DNA of 64,000 nt from Cephalopachus bancanus (GCA_027257055.1 JAPVLO010000275.1:992001-1056000), one strand, 5' to 3'. Shown: positions 43,861 to 55,884, numbered from the stretch's first letter. The notes: generated from the sequence alone by a model not told the origin. Numbers and translations are program-made.

Positions 43861-44394
43861 TTATACATTTCTGAGCTTGTTAGTAACAGTCTCCAGCTGA
43901 AGGCTTCGGAGCTTCCCATGTAATGTATAGGCACCTTGAAGTGTGACAAAGACAGGATCTCCCCAGGGCCTTTCCTCGCTTGTTTTCTGGGTTATTGTGT
44001 CCCAGGGAAGTTGTTGGAACATCTGTGTAAAAGGAAAGTCAATACTGCAGGCTGTATTTGTTTCCCAGAGCTTCTGTAACAACATACAATAGATGGGGTG
44101 AGGGGTTAAGCAACAGAACTTAATTTTTTCACACTTCTGGAGACTGGATATCCAAGATCAGGTTGTTGGCAGGGTTGGCTCCTTCTGAGGGCCTGAGGGA
44201 AAATCTGTTCCTCTCTCCTAGCTTCCAGTGGTTTTCTGGTAATCTTTGATGTTCCTTGGCTTGTAGACACATCACCCCATGCCACCTCATGTTCACATGG
44301 CGTCCTTGCTGCATCATGTCTCTGTGTCCAAATCCTCCCCTTTCATAAGGACAGTCAGATTGCATTAGGGGCCTCACTTATTCCAATATGATCT

Positions 44395-45106
44395 TGTTAG
44401 GTCACACTTCCAGTGGGGCTTCCAGAATGTTAGGTCAGGCTCGCTGGGGGTGTGGGTGTCTGGTGCGCGATCCGGTGCCATGAGAAAGATGCAAAGAATT
44501 GTATAGAAGTTAGGTTAGAAAATATAGTTTATTTAGAGCAAGAGAGAGAGAGAGAGGAGATTCACCTCTCCAAGGTAGGGGAGGGGGCCAAAGCTTAAAA
44601 AAATATGGTCGGCCATAGCTCAAGGAGCACATGGCCATACCATAGCTTAGCAAGGCAATGGCTGCTGGCTGCTCATGGTTGAGTCCTTTTAATCCTTCCC
44701 TTGGAAGGATTAAGGTGATTGGGTGGTGGTCTGCTCCATGTCATCACAAGGGGCAGGTAAGCACAGGTACTGACATCAGGTGATGGACAGCAGGCAGATG
44801 GGTGGGTTAATCACATGATTGCTGCCAGATAGTGGGGCCTGTGTGTGTCAGAAGGTCCCAAAGGACTGATTAGGTTAACCTGAGTCTTATGAGTGGAGAC
44901 AAATACTTGAAATAGAAAAGCTAATTAGTACACAGTAAGCTGGGAAGGGGAGGTTGTAAAACAATTATCAGTAGCTACTTCTGAGAAACCAGTCCTTGGC
45001 TAGTGATTATAGGGTAAGTAAAGTGAACTGTTAGAAAAACATGAGATTCAGGCAATGTTAAAATGGCTGTTCATTGGGTATATTAAACCCCTGTTATGTC
45101 CTTTCA
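44395..45106 (-). mobile_element. Solo ERV LTR inserted in MLT1, minus strand
   Basis: A 712-bp insert starting TGTTAGGTCA and ending TTATGTCCTTTCA, flanked by GATCT (44390-44394) and GACCT (45107-45111), a 5-bp duplication with one change. On the minus strand an AATAAA (plus TTTATT, 44526-44535) precedes the U5-like end. A GA microsatellite lies at about 44542-44556. TGTTAGGTCA is repeated 36 bp in, so the boundary could be at that second copy. The family is not recognised; no internal viral genes. Confidence 0.6.
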
Positions 45107-45197
45107 GACCTCATCTTAATTAATTGCGTCTTCAACAACCTTGTTTCCAAATAAGATCACAGTCTGAGGTAGTGGGGGTTAGGAATTGTGGGGAGAC

Positions 45198-45215
45198 GGG
45201 GGGGGGGGGGGGGGG
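45198..45215. repeat. Poly-G run of 18
   Basis: Eighteen consecutive G within a G-rich 45-bp tract, in the part of the MLT1 LTR that normally has a short G run. Potential G-quadruplex former, and prone to length error in sequencing and assembly. Confidence 0.95.
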
Positions 45216-45694
45216 AGTGGGGGCACAATTCAATCCGTAACATGGGATGACCTTGGAAAGCCAATAATTTTGACCATTTGTCCTTGGAAAATAGGAGACA
45301 ATGGATAAGGCTGTGGGGGAAGATGTTATCACTAAAGGATACAAATGAGGAAAGAGGGAGTCCTGCTGGAGGGAGTGGCTCACTGTCCCTGTGGCCCAAG
45401 GCCAGGCCCCCGGGATGGACAGCAGTCCAGCATGCCTCCCTTATGCCTGCTTCTTCTCAGCTGACTCTTCCCTTTGAATATTTAATATACTTGTGTAACA
45501 TGAAGGAGCCTCTGTGGATGTGCCAGCGCCAGCAGACACAACGTGGCCCTGCAGGGGCCCCGACTCAGAAGTCAGAGGCAGTATCATACTTACATGTTCT
45601 GCTTATGGTGGCTTTTGGTGTTAATTCTAATTCAGCTCTGAAGACAGATTGTGACCATGCTCCTGATCTCTTATAGTGTTCACATCCATTTCTT

Positions 45695-46923
45695 TTTTTT
45701 TTTTATAAAGATGTGGGGTACAATTAAGGGATAGGTATACAAATGTTGATTATGCAGGTACCCTTGTTGATGAGGTGTGCCCCTCCCTCCCCTAGCAGTT
45801 TCCCACGACTGCCGATCCCTTTCTTATAGTACTACGTACGATAATTGTTCAAGGTCCGCTTATGAGTGAGAACATATGGTACTCTGTGGTTTGTTTCTGT
45901 GATAGATCACTGAGTATGATAGACTCTAAATCCAAACAAAATTGCTGCAAAGTTCATATGTTTGTCCTTCTTTATGACTGCATAATATTCCATTGTGTAT
46001 ACGTACCACATTTTTTTAATCCAGTCCAGCTTCAATGGGCAGCATGGTTGGTTCCATGTTTTTGCTGTTGTGAATAGAGTTGCAACAAACATACGTGTAG
46101 GTATCTTTTTTGTAGAATGATTTGAGTTCCTTCGGGTATATTCGCAATAGGGGAATTGCTGGGTCATATGGAAGGTCAATTTCTAGTTCTTTCAGAAATC
46201 ACCACACTGTCTTCCAAAGACATTGCATTAGTTTGCATTCCCACCAGCAGTGTAGAAACATTCCTTTTTCTTCACATCCTCACCAGCATCTGTTGTTGTT
46301 TGTTTTATTAATGGTGGCCATTCTTACTGGGGTTAGGTGGTATCTCACTGTGGTTTTGATTTGCATTTCTCTGATGATGAGTGAGGCTGAGCATTTTTTC
46401 ATGTGTCTATTGGTTGCCTGTATATTTTCTTTTGAAAAGTGTCTATTCATGTCTTTTGCCCACTTTTTTTTTTTTTAAGTTGGAGTCTCACTCTGTTTCC
46501 CAGACTGGAGTGCAGTGGCCGCTCCCGGCCACCGCAGCCTCGACCTGCTGGGCTCCGGCGATCCTTCCGCCTCAGCCTTCCAAGTGGCCACAATTACAGG
46601 CGCACGCTACCACGCCCAGCTAGTTTTTGATTTATTGTGGAGATGAGGTCTTGCCTAGTTGCCCAGGCGGGTCTCGAACCTGCGGGCTCAGGGCAATCCA
46701 CTCACCTCGGTCTCCCAAAGCATGGGATTACAGGTTGAGCCACCGAGGCCGGCTCTTTTGCCCACTTTTTAATGGGGCTGTTTGTTTTTTTCCTTTCAGG
46801 GCATTTGAGTGCCTTGTGAATCCTAGATGTTAGGCCTTTGTCAGATATACAGTTGGCAAATATTTTTTCCCATTCTGTGGGCTGTCTCCCTGCTCTCTTG
46901 ATGGTTTCTTTTGCTTTGCAGAA
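45695..46923 (-). mobile_element. 5'-truncated L1, antisense, split by an Alu
   Basis: Poly-T, TATAAAGATGTGGGGTACAATTAAGGG, CTTGTTGATGAGGTGTGCCC (same 3' UTR lineage as 17.2 and 32.4 kb), then the ORF2 C-terminus; the frame at 45907-46179 (minus) carries MWYVYTMEYYAVIKKDKHMNFAA. Cut off at TTTTGCTTTGCAGAA. Duplication CACATCCATTTCTT (45681-45694) and CACAACCATTTCTT (46924-46937). About 0.93 kb without the Alu. Confidence 0.92.
46469..46753 (-). mobile_element. Alu (derived subfamily), antisense
   Basis: Full antisense dimer, CpG-rich (CCGCTCCCGGCCACCGCAGCC), left monomer of the shortened form. Exact 17-bp duplication TCTTTTGCCCACTTTTT at 46452-46468 and 46754-46770. Confidence 0.93.
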
Positions 46924-46937
46924 CACAACCATTTCTT

Positions 46938-48844
46938 AATGCCCCCAGCACGTCTCATCAGCCTCTCCAGGGTTGTTTTCTTAGGCTCATTTTTCCAAGG
47001 GGGGCATTTTCAGACCTCCTCCCCAACTTCTGTCATTGAACTTTGCCTAGCCCCACTTGCAACAGTTAGAGTGTGCATTTTAGAAAGATGTGTGCTTCAA
47101 AGTCTGAGTATTAATTTTTTTGGAAAATGACTTATGTGGCACAATCAGTTTCCAGATAAGAAAGGTGTGAACCGCGTGCTTGTCTGGGGTTTGGCTGTTA
47201 CAGGCTTCCTCCAGCTTATTTAGCACAAACCACAGGCTGAAAGGGAACTCAGGAGATGAACGAGTCCACTGTTCTCCCTTCAGGAAACAAAACAAAACAA
47301 AAACAACAACCCCCAAAGCTTTTTAGTCAAATGAAAATTTATTCCTTTTTTTCCTCTTTACAAATATTCAATAATCAACTTCTATTAGAAGCTACCCATA
47401 AATGAGTAGCATAAATAATTGAGTCTCTGAGGTCTAAAAATAAACACAGATTTTGCATTTTAAATCCGGTATGTACGTGGAAAGTTATGGCAATGGAGTT
47501 ACATTAGAGTTGTGATTTCATGTTTTGCTATGCACTTTAATACCACCCTCCTTTTGGTGTTTCCTGTTTCCTGACAGTTGTTTCTTTGAGGATGGGATGA
47601 GAAGTGTAACAGCTTTGTTCCACTATTTGCATAGCTGGTATTGTTGCACCTTTGCTTAAGGTACTTTTCCATTTAATTGTCCCTAGTTTTGCCCTAATAA
47701 ACAGTGCACTTATCTCATCGTATGCCTAAATTACTGGCATGGATTATTGATGCTTAAGTGCCATTTGGGTGTTTGTAAACACAGAATCCTCACAGAAGAG
47801 TGCAGCTAACAGTGTTGGAGAAGTTCCTAGAGAAAAATTCTCTGTGGTTTTAGAAGTGATTGAGAGTCACCTCAGCTGCACAAGTTATTGCTGCAGGTGT
47901 GATGGGTGGGGAAACTGGATTCATGGTCTGTCAGGTGCCTTCCTGTCCTCTGAAGAGCCTGGCTGTCAGCCATGAGGGTCTCAAAGCTTTCGAGCTTTGC
48001 TTCTGTGACTTGTGTAGAGTAGTCAGTGGGGGAAGATGGAGCCCGCAAAGGTAAGTAGCTTGTCTTGCACGCTGCTCAGCTTTGTTCTTGGCTGGCATAT
48101 TGGGGACCACGTTGTCAGTGATGCATGTCGGTGCACCAGTGTTCACTCCATTCATGGGAATTTTTAAACATCTCAGGGGAACCCTCTAATTATGTCAGGC
48201 GAACACAGATAGATGAGACTCCTGTTTGAAACTGCATTAGGAAATCCGACTTCCAGAGGTGTGAAAGAAACAGTACAAATGCTCCACGTTTTGAGCACAG
48301 AGCCAAGAGGACTCGCCTGATTCCTAGTGACCATCCAGAGGACCCCCGACAGATTGTGACTTGCACCCTGGCTCTTGCAGCCGTCATGACAGGGCAGCAG
48401 GAGGGATGTCCCCAGTCCATCTTTGGTCTTCACTGGGTCTTTCATGTGTGTCCAGCTTACTTCTCCCTCCTCCTGGCGGTCCTATTGTCCGCAGCATAGA
48501 CACCAACATGGGTCCCCACGTCACCTGCTGCCGACCAAAAAGCACCCCCTCTTTGGCCCTTCTGAAAGTCATGCTTCAAAATCAGTCCTCCCTACATCAA
48601 ACAAGCAAATATTAAGCCCTCCGCGTAAGATGCGCTCCACATGTCAATTAACTTAACTGGGGGGTTGAATCCAGGCAGTGGCAGCTCATGGGCATGCCCT
48701 GGGCATCTTGAGGACAGAGACCTTGGTCCCAGCCCTCGGGATTCTGGAGCCACCAGCAGCTGTCAGTGTGGAAGAACGACTCACTGGGAGGTGCAGAGTG
48801 GCTGGTGGAGGAGCTGTGCTTCCTGATTGCTGCCTGGATTTTTA
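46938..48844. other. Repeat-poor region, no proven gene
   Basis: The only stretch of nearly 2 kb near here without an obvious repeat. 47340-47760 is AT-rich with an ATTTGCAT octamer at 47625-47632. A strong splice-donor-like site CAAAG|GTAAGTAG is at 48046-48053, downstream of open plus frames (47769-47975, 47860-48054). No acceptor-supported exon or recognisable protein could be defined. Confidence 0.35.
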
Positions 48845-49562
48845 AACAAGCTTCCTATTTTAGAACAGTTTTAGAGCTACAGAAAAATTGCAGAGTCTAA
48901 AGAATTCTCATTTCCCCCCGACAGCAACATCTTACATAAGTATGCATTTGTTAAAATTAATAGGTGATTATTAATTAAACTCCACAGTGTATCCACATTT
49001 CGTTAGTTTTTATCTACTGTCCTGTTTCTGCCCCAGGACCCCATCCAGGATATCACGACACATTTAGTTGTCCTGTCTCCTTAGGCTCCTCTGGGCTGTG
49101 CTTTTCCACAGACTTTCCTGCTTTTTGACGACCGCGCCAGTTTGGAGGAGTACTGTCTGGTGTTTTGCAAGATGCTCCTCCCTTGGGATTTGCCTGATTT
49201 CTTTTTTTTCTTCCCATGTTTAGACTGGGATTGTGGGAAGAAGACCGTGGAGGTGAAGTGCCTTTCTTGAAAGGAAGTCAGTACCTGCAGCCCACACTTA
49301 AGGAGTGTGGGTTTATGTTCCTCCTCCTTGAGGGCAGAGTATCTACATAAACCATGTGGAATTCTTCCACTCGGGAGATTTGTTTCTTCGGTACTATTTC
49401 TGCAATCATTTATTTATAGAAATGTGAATTCATGATAGTTATTGTCTCCTTCCTGTGATAATCCAGCTACTTTATTATGTTGCTAAAATTGTTGCAATTG
49501 GCTCTTGTGTCCCTTTGACACTCCTCTGTCATTGTGAGGTTGTTATATTGTATTTTATTTCA

Positions 49563-49843
49563 TTTTTGGAGACAAGGTTTTGCTCTCTCCCCCAGGCTGG
49601 AGTGCAGTGACGTGGTCATAGCTCACTGCAGCATCGACCCTTTGGGCTCCAGCAATCCTCCTTCTTTAGCCTCTGGAGTAGCTGAGACAATAAGTGCACA
49701 TCACCATGCCCAACCAATTTTAAAATTTTTTTGTAGAGACGAAGCCTTGCTTTATTGCCCGGACTGGTCACGAACTCCTGGACTCTAACCTGTCTCAGGC
49801 TCCTAAAGCACTGGGACTGCAGGCATGAGCCACTGCACTAGGC
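49563..49843 (-). mobile_element. AluJ-like, antisense
   Basis: TTTTTGGAGACAAGGTTTTGCTC, CATAGCTCACTGCAGCATCG, linker TTTAAAATTTTTTTGTAG and end GAGCCACTGCACTAGGCC. Well diverged from the derived Alus of this window. Confidence 0.85.
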
Positions 49844-49844
49844 C

Positions 49845-49884
<40 letters not shown>
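49844..49884. repeat. (ATT)n microsatellite
   Basis: About 13 uninterrupted TAT/ATT units directly beside the 5' end of the antisense AluJ. This is unusual in that Alu-linked microsatellites normally arise from the A-tail. Confidence 0.95.
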
Positions 49885-50126
49885 TTGTCACCTTCTTACC
49901 TTCTGGCACTACAAAGTGCTCCTGGCTCATTTTGTATGTTTCCTGTCTCAGTCCTAGGGCAAATCAGTCATTCCTCTAAGCAACTGTGTTTCCTTTTGTT
50001 TGAGGAAGGTACTAGAAATCAGAATCTGGGTGCTAGATGTGCTATTAGTCCTGGGGTGGCAGGGTCTTTGCTTCTAGGTTCACTCAGCTGACAAAACAAG
50101 GAAATACAAGAGCTCCCCTCTCACAG

Positions 50127-50490
50127 CAGTGGCTTTACTTTCCATGGTTTCAGTTACCCGTGGTCAACTGTGGTGTGGTACAAAAATATTAAATGGAAAA
50201 TTACAGAAGTAAACAATCCATTGAATTTAAGTTGTGTCGTGGCGAAGTCTCAGGCCATTCTGCCCCCAGGATGTGAGCCATGCCTCCAATCAGTGTGTCC
50301 ATGCCATGTGTGCTCCCCGCCGTTAGCCACTCAGGAGCCATCTTGGTGATCCAGATCAGCTGTCATGGCTGCGCAATGCCTGTGTTCAAGTCGCTCTTAT
50401 TCTACTTACTAATGGGCCCAAAGTGCAAGAGTAGTGATGCCAAAGAGAAGCCGTAAACTGTTTCCTTTAAGTGAAAAGGTGAGGTCTCAA
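50127..50490 (+). mobile_element. TcMar-Tigger transposon 5' part
   Basis: CAGTGGCTTTACTTTCCATGG start, TCAGTTACCCGTGGTCAACTGTGG, then a 5' leader and an ATG at 50412. The first codons read MGPKCKSSDAKEKP and then stop. The Tigger transposase N-terminus usually has KRKS and a PKRS motif; a short deletion after SSDA has put the frame out. Truncated near 50490 where a FLAM begins. Confidence 0.6.
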
Positions 50491-50500
50491 TAATTTTCCA

Positions 50501-50631
50501 ATTTTTTTTTTGTAGGGATGAGGTCTTGCTACATTGTCTAGGATGGTCTTGAACTCCTGGGCTCAAGCAGTTCTCCTGTCTTGGCCTCCCAAAGTGCTAG
50601 GATTACAGACATGAGCCACTGTGCCCGGCCT
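50501..50631 (-). mobile_element. FLAM (free left Alu monomer), antisense
   Basis: Poly-T, TGTAGGGATGAGGTCTTGCTACATTG, then GGCCTCCCAAAGTGCTAGG to GAGCCACTGTGCCCGGCC. Only one monomer of about 130 bp, so either a fossil left monomer or a truncated AluJ. Confidence 0.75.
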
Positions 50632-51039
50632 ACTATCTCTGTATGTAACCATCAGTATCTCCATGAAGCTAAGCATGAGTTGATAGTGGTGTCTTCACTG
50701 CCAGCCTTTTACCACAGGGGTCATTCTAGTCTCTTCCCCTTGTTCCCGTACCAGTAGTGAGAAACCTGCCTCTCACCGTCTGCCATCCATCTACTTTATC
50801 GACTGATTCTAGGATCCACGTGTAGTGGCGTCAGAATTGTCAGCCAGTCCCTCTGCACCTCCTCATCCCCCTAACCACTTTATCCACTAGTGTGCAGTAC
50901 TGATAGCTCCCTTTGCTTTCAGGTTTGCAGACTCCACTCATTTCCAGAGTTACTGAAGTCAGCACCTTTCCCCCCACCCCCTTCAGCAAGGTTGTTTCAT
51001 ATATTTATAAGACAGTTAGATTGTTTTTGTCACATTCCA
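50632..51039. other. Unclassified sequence, no gene seen
   Basis: CT-rich, nothing assignable before the old L1 begins. Confidence 0.35.
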
Positions 51040-53384
51040 CATTCCATCCTGGGATCCTTCAACTTTGTAAATACTTTTAAAATATTTGCATGTGTGCATT
51101 TTTGGACTTTGTGCTATAGGGCTCAGTGGGTTTTCTCAAATGTAGTGTCGTGTATCCACAATTATAATATCTTAAGAACAATTTGATCACCCTAAAACTT
51201 CCCCTGTGCTTCACTTATTCAGCTTTTCCCTGCCCTCCAAACTCCTGGCAACCAATGATCTTTTTACTCTTGCTGTAGTTTTGCCTTTTTCAGAATGTCG
51301 TATCCTTGGATTTATGCTCTTACTTTTTCAGACTGACTTCCTTCAGCAGTATGCATTTAAGATTCCTCCATATCGTTTTGTGGCTGATTGTTCATTTCTT
51401 TTTATTGCCAAGTAACACTCCATAATGTAGATGTCCCACAGTTTGTTTATCTGTTCACCTATTTAAGGATACCTTGCTTGTTTCCAGTTTTCGGCAATTA
51501 TGAATAAAGCTGCTATAAACATTCATGTGCAGGTGTTTTCAAATCAGTTGGGTAAATACCTAGGAATGTGATTGTTTGATCATATGGTAAGACTTTATCT
51601 AGTTTTGTAAGAAACTGTTAAAACTGTTTTCCCAAATGGCCGTACCATTTTGCATTTCTTCCAGCAGTGAATGAGGATTACTGTGGGTCTGCATCCTCAC
51701 CAGCAACACACACTAAATACTGTGTGTTTGGGATTTTAGCTATTGTGATAGGTGTGTAATGGTATCTTATTGTTTTAATTTGTAGTTCCCTAATTACAAA
51801 CGATAGGAACATTATTTTATATGTTTGTTTTATATATACACATATATATCCCCCCTCGGTAGTACGGTTGTTCAGTTATTTACCCCTTTTTAATGTAGGC
51901 TTTTTGAGTTTTAATTTTCTTTATACATTTTGGTTACAAGTCCTTTATCAGATTTGTGTTTTGCAGACATTTTGTTTTAGGCTGTGGCTTGCCTTTTCCT
52001 TCTCTTAATGGTGTCTTTGGCAGAACAGAAGTTTTAAATTTTACTCCTCAACTCAGCATTTTATTCTTACATAGATTGTACTTTTGGTGTTGTTTTTAAA
52101 AATTCATTACCAAACCCCAAACCACCAAGATAGTTCCCTATGTTTTCTTACAGTTTCATAGTTTTGCGTTTTACTTTTAGGTATGATCTGTTTTGATTTA
52201 ACTTTTGTATAAAGTATAAGTTCTATGTCTACGTTCCTTTTTTGCATATGGATGTCCAGTTTTTCCAATGCCATTTGTTGAAAAGACTATTCTTTCTTCA
52301 TTGAATGCCTTTGTTTATTTTTCAAAGATCAGTTGGCTACATTTATGCGGGTCTGTTTCTGGGTTCTTATTATATTAAATTGTTACAGTTGTCTATTTTA
52401 TTTTTTTGCCAAAGCCATGTTGTCTTGATGACAGTATCTGTATTGTAAGTCTTTAAATTGGGTAGTGTGAGTGCTCCAACTCCTTCCTTCTTCTTCTTCT
52501 GCAGCATTGTGTTGACTGTGCTAGGTCTTTTTCCTCTCCACACAAACTTCAGAATCAGCTTGTTGATATCTTTAGAATAGCTTGCTGGGATTCTGATTGG
52601 GATTGCAATGAATTTATAGATCTAGTTGGAAAGAGCATCTTAAAAATATTGTATTCCAGTCCATGAATGTGGAATATCTCCATATTTATTTAGATCATCT
52701 TTGAATTACTTTATCAGTTTTCTAGTTTTCTGCATATAGTTCTTGTACATATTTTGCTAGATTTATACCCAAAGATTTCATTTTCTTGGTTCTGTGTTTA
52801 ATGTTTTTTTAATTTTCAAATTTAAATTAATTGCTGGTATATATGAAAGCAGTTGACTTCTGCATATTAAAATGGTATCCTATGACCTTGCTATACTAGC
52901 TTCTGAGTTTGGGAATTAAAAAAAAAATTTTTTTTGAGATTTTCTTCATGCATAATCATATCTCTGAACAAAGACAGTTTTATTTGTTCTCTTCCAATTT
53001 GTGTACCTTTTCTTTTCTTTTCTTTTCTTATTGCACTAGCTAGTTTATAGAGAATTTTTTTTCATGAATGGGTGTTAGATTTTGTCTAGTGCGTTTTTGC
53101 ATCAATTGATATGATGTTATTTTTTCTTACTAGCCTATTGATGTGGTGTATCACACTGATTGATTTTCAAGTATTGTACCAGCCTTGCATGCCCAGAATA
53201 AATCCCACTGGGTTGAGGTGTACAATTCTTTTTATACATTGTTGGACTCAATTTGTTAATATTTTGTTGAGAGTGTTTTGCTTATGAGAGTTACCGGTCT
53301 GTAGTTTTTTTCTTTTTTATATTCTATGCATCTGGTATTGGCATTGGAATCATGTTGGTCTCATAGCATGAGTTAGAGAGTACA

Positions 53385-54155
53385 AGGAACCCCCAGAACA
53401 TGGAATTTACTTATCAAAAATTGTGTATTTACTCTTACGTGTTTAAACTTCAGTTACCTTCAAAGTTTGATGCAATACATCTGTTGAGATGCTTCTTTTC
53501 ACTGCTCAAAACAATCTTTGAACTCATTAATTTTTTTCTTTTTTTTTGAGTTGGAGTCTCACTCTGTCACCCAGACTGGAGTGCAGTGGCCGCTCCCGGC
53601 CACCGCAGCCTCGACCTGTGGGCTCTGGTGATCCTTCCGCCTCAGCCTTCCAAGTAGCCGGAATTACAGGCATGCGCTACCACGCCCGGCTGATTTTTTG
53701 ATTTATTGTAGAGATGAGGTCTTGCTGCCCAGGTGGGTCTCGAACTCGCGGGCTCAGGCAATTCATTCACCTCAGCCTCCCAAAGGCGCGGGATTACAGG
53801 CTGAGCCACCGAGCCCGACTCCGAACTCATCAATTTTGATGCCTTTTAGTGCTTCTGTCATTTTTTTCTTTCACCTCTTCCACATTAGCAAAACTTTTCC
53901 CTGTGAAGATGTTTTTCTCTGGGGAAACACAAAAAAGTCACTCGGGGTGAAATCAGGTGAATAGGGAGGGGGTAATGCCATTTTTGGTAAAACAAAAACA
54001 AAACAAAAAAAACAACTATTGAACACTCAGCGTGCCTCTCATAACTACGCTAACTGGTACACCAATGTGATGGGTTCCTAGAGCACTTACCTAGTGGGAG
54101 AAGCCTGTGCTACAAGGGACCCACCCTCTAAAAGATAATTCTGGGTTTTTTGAAG
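53385..54155 (-). mobile_element. mariner/Tc1-like transposon remnant with nested Alu
   Basis: Non-L1 block in the old L1. The minus strand, across the Alu, reads as the C-terminal end of a mariner transposase. From about 53970 down to 53850 it gives SPRVTFLCFP (where the family has a D-rich SPDLAP-type segment), then KMTEALKGIKIDE, and after the Alu FEQ-KKHLNRCIAS. Ends look like imperfect inverted repeats (CAAGGAACCCCCAGAA against TTCTGGGTTTTTTG). The central catalytic region is deleted and replaced by 5' non-coding sequence. Exact boundaries and TA duplication are not certain. Confidence 0.55.
53534..53822 (-). mobile_element. Alu (derived subfamily), antisense
   Basis: GAGTTGGAGTCTCACTCTG to GAGCCACCGAGCCCGAC with shortened left monomer (CCCAAAGGCGCGGG). 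Flanked by GAACTCATTAATTTT (from 53520) and GAACTCATCAATTTT (from 53823). It splits the mariner-like remnant. Confidence 0.9.
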
Positions 54156-55884
54156 TCATCCCTAGTATTCCTTCTGCTTCTGTTTTATGGAAATTATTGT
54201 AAAGAATTGATACCATTTCTTCCTTAAATTTTTAGTAAGATTCACTAGTGAAGTCATTTGGGCCTGGTGCTTTCTTTTCTTGAAAGATTATTATATTGAT
54301 TTGATGCCTTTTATAACTATGGACCTGTTCAGACTTTCTATTTCTCCTTTTGTGAGTTTTAGTAATTTGCTTCTTTCAAGGAATTGGCCCATTACTTCTG
54401 ACTTGTCAAATTTGTGGGTATAGAGTTGCCCATAGTTTTCCTTCATTATCATGTTAATGTCCATGAATCAGAATTGATAACCCTTAATTTAGTTCTGATA
54501 TTAATCATTTGTACCTTTATTTCCGAGCCTGATTTCCTCTATTGTTTTCCTATTTCATTTATTTCTGTCTTAGTTGTTATTATTACCTTTATTTTGTTTG
54601 CTTTAGGCTTCAGTTGTTCTTTTCTGTAGTTTCCTAAGGTACAAGCTTTTGATCACTGATTACAAACCCTTTTTTCCTATTATAGGCATTTAATGTTGTA
54701 AATCCCCCCTAAGTACTACTTTTGCCACATACAACAAATTGTGATGTTATATTTTCATTTTCATTTAGCTCAAAATGTATTTTAATTTTGAGACTTCTTT
54801 AAACCATGTGATATTTGGAAATACGTTTTTTAATATTCCAATAGTTGGAGATTTTCCATTTGTTTTTCTGTTATTGATTTCTAGTTTATTTCCACTATTA
54901 TCTGAGAATATACTTTGTATTGTTTCTATCCTTTTAAATTTATACAGATGTGTTCTTTAGCCAAGAACAGACTTATCTTGGTCTGTCTTGGTGAATGTTC
55001 CCTGTGAGCTTGAGAAGGATTTGTGTTCTGTTGTTGATGGATGAAGCAGTCTATAGATGCTGACTATATCCAGTTGATTGTCAGTGCTGTAGCCTTGCTA
55101 CAGATACTAGAAGAGGGTTTTGAGGTCTTTAACTGTAAAAGTATATTTTTCCATTTTTCCTTTCAATTCTATCTGTTTTTGCCTCACATATTCTGACACT
55201 CTATTGTTAGGTGCATGTATGTTACGGATTGTTATATCTTCTTGGATAATTGACTTTTATATCATTATCTGAAGCTCCTCTTTATCTCAATAATTTCTCT
55301 TGTCCAGAAGTCTGCTTTGTCTAAAATTAATATCGGTACTCCAACTTTCTTCTGATTAGTATAGCAAAGTACAACTTTCTCTATCCCTTTACTTTTAACT
55401 TGAGTCTTTATATTTAAAGTGGGTTTCTTATAGATTACATATTGTTGGATCTTTGTTTTTATCTACTTTAGGTCATTAACATTAAAATGATTATTGTACA
55501 GTTGAATTGATATAGTTTAAAATATCTACCATGTTTGTAACATTTTTTCTATTTTTTTGTTTGTCTTTTTTCTGATTGTAATTGAGCATTTGTTATGAAT
55601 CCATTTTATCTCCTTTTTTTAGCACATCAATTACACTTCTTTTACAAACTATTTTAGTGGTTGCCCTAGAATTTTATACATTTTCACTAATCTATATCTG
55701 CCTTTAAGTAACACTAGACTGGCTCATATCTAGTATTAGTACCTTATAAAAGAATAGTCTCAATTTTACCCTTCCATCTTTTATAATATTGCTATTATTC
55801 ATTGCATTTGTTTATATACTAAAATTGCCCAATAGATGGTTACTATTATTACTTTAAGCAGACAGCTGTCTTTTAACTCAATTA

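Larger units (their letters stand above)
44053..45242 (-). mobile_element. MLT1-type MaLR LTR, antisense, split by another LTR
   Basis: Reads in reverse: TGTATTTGTTTCCCAGAGCTTCTG, TTCCTTGGCTTGTAGACACATCACC, CACATGGCGTCCTTG, TAAGGACAGTCAGATTGC, then after the insertion GACCTCATCTTAATTAATTGCG, CCAAATAAGATCACAGTCTGAGG and CAATTCAATCCGTAACA. Without the 44395-45106 insertion it is about 475 bp, the size of an MLT1C/D LTR. Confidence 0.75.
48845..50095 (-). mobile_element. Old L1-derived repeat, split by an Alu
   Basis: ACAGTTTTAGAGCTACAGAAAAATTGCAG, CCCATCCAGGATATCACGACACATTTAG, TTGTCCTGTCTCCTTAGGCTCC, CAGAGTATCTACATAAACC and, after the Alu, TTACCTTCTGGCACTACAAAGTGCTCC are the serial landmarks of a common old repeat that I attribute to L1M-type UTR sequence. 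The class is less sure than the repeat status. Confidence 0.5.

Noticed and set aside
43349..43900. A 183-codon open frame rich in Cys, Trp and Val, with other long frames on both strands
   Set aside because: It is the translation of a 19-bp minisatellite. Openness in several frames on both strands reflects unit composition, not coding.
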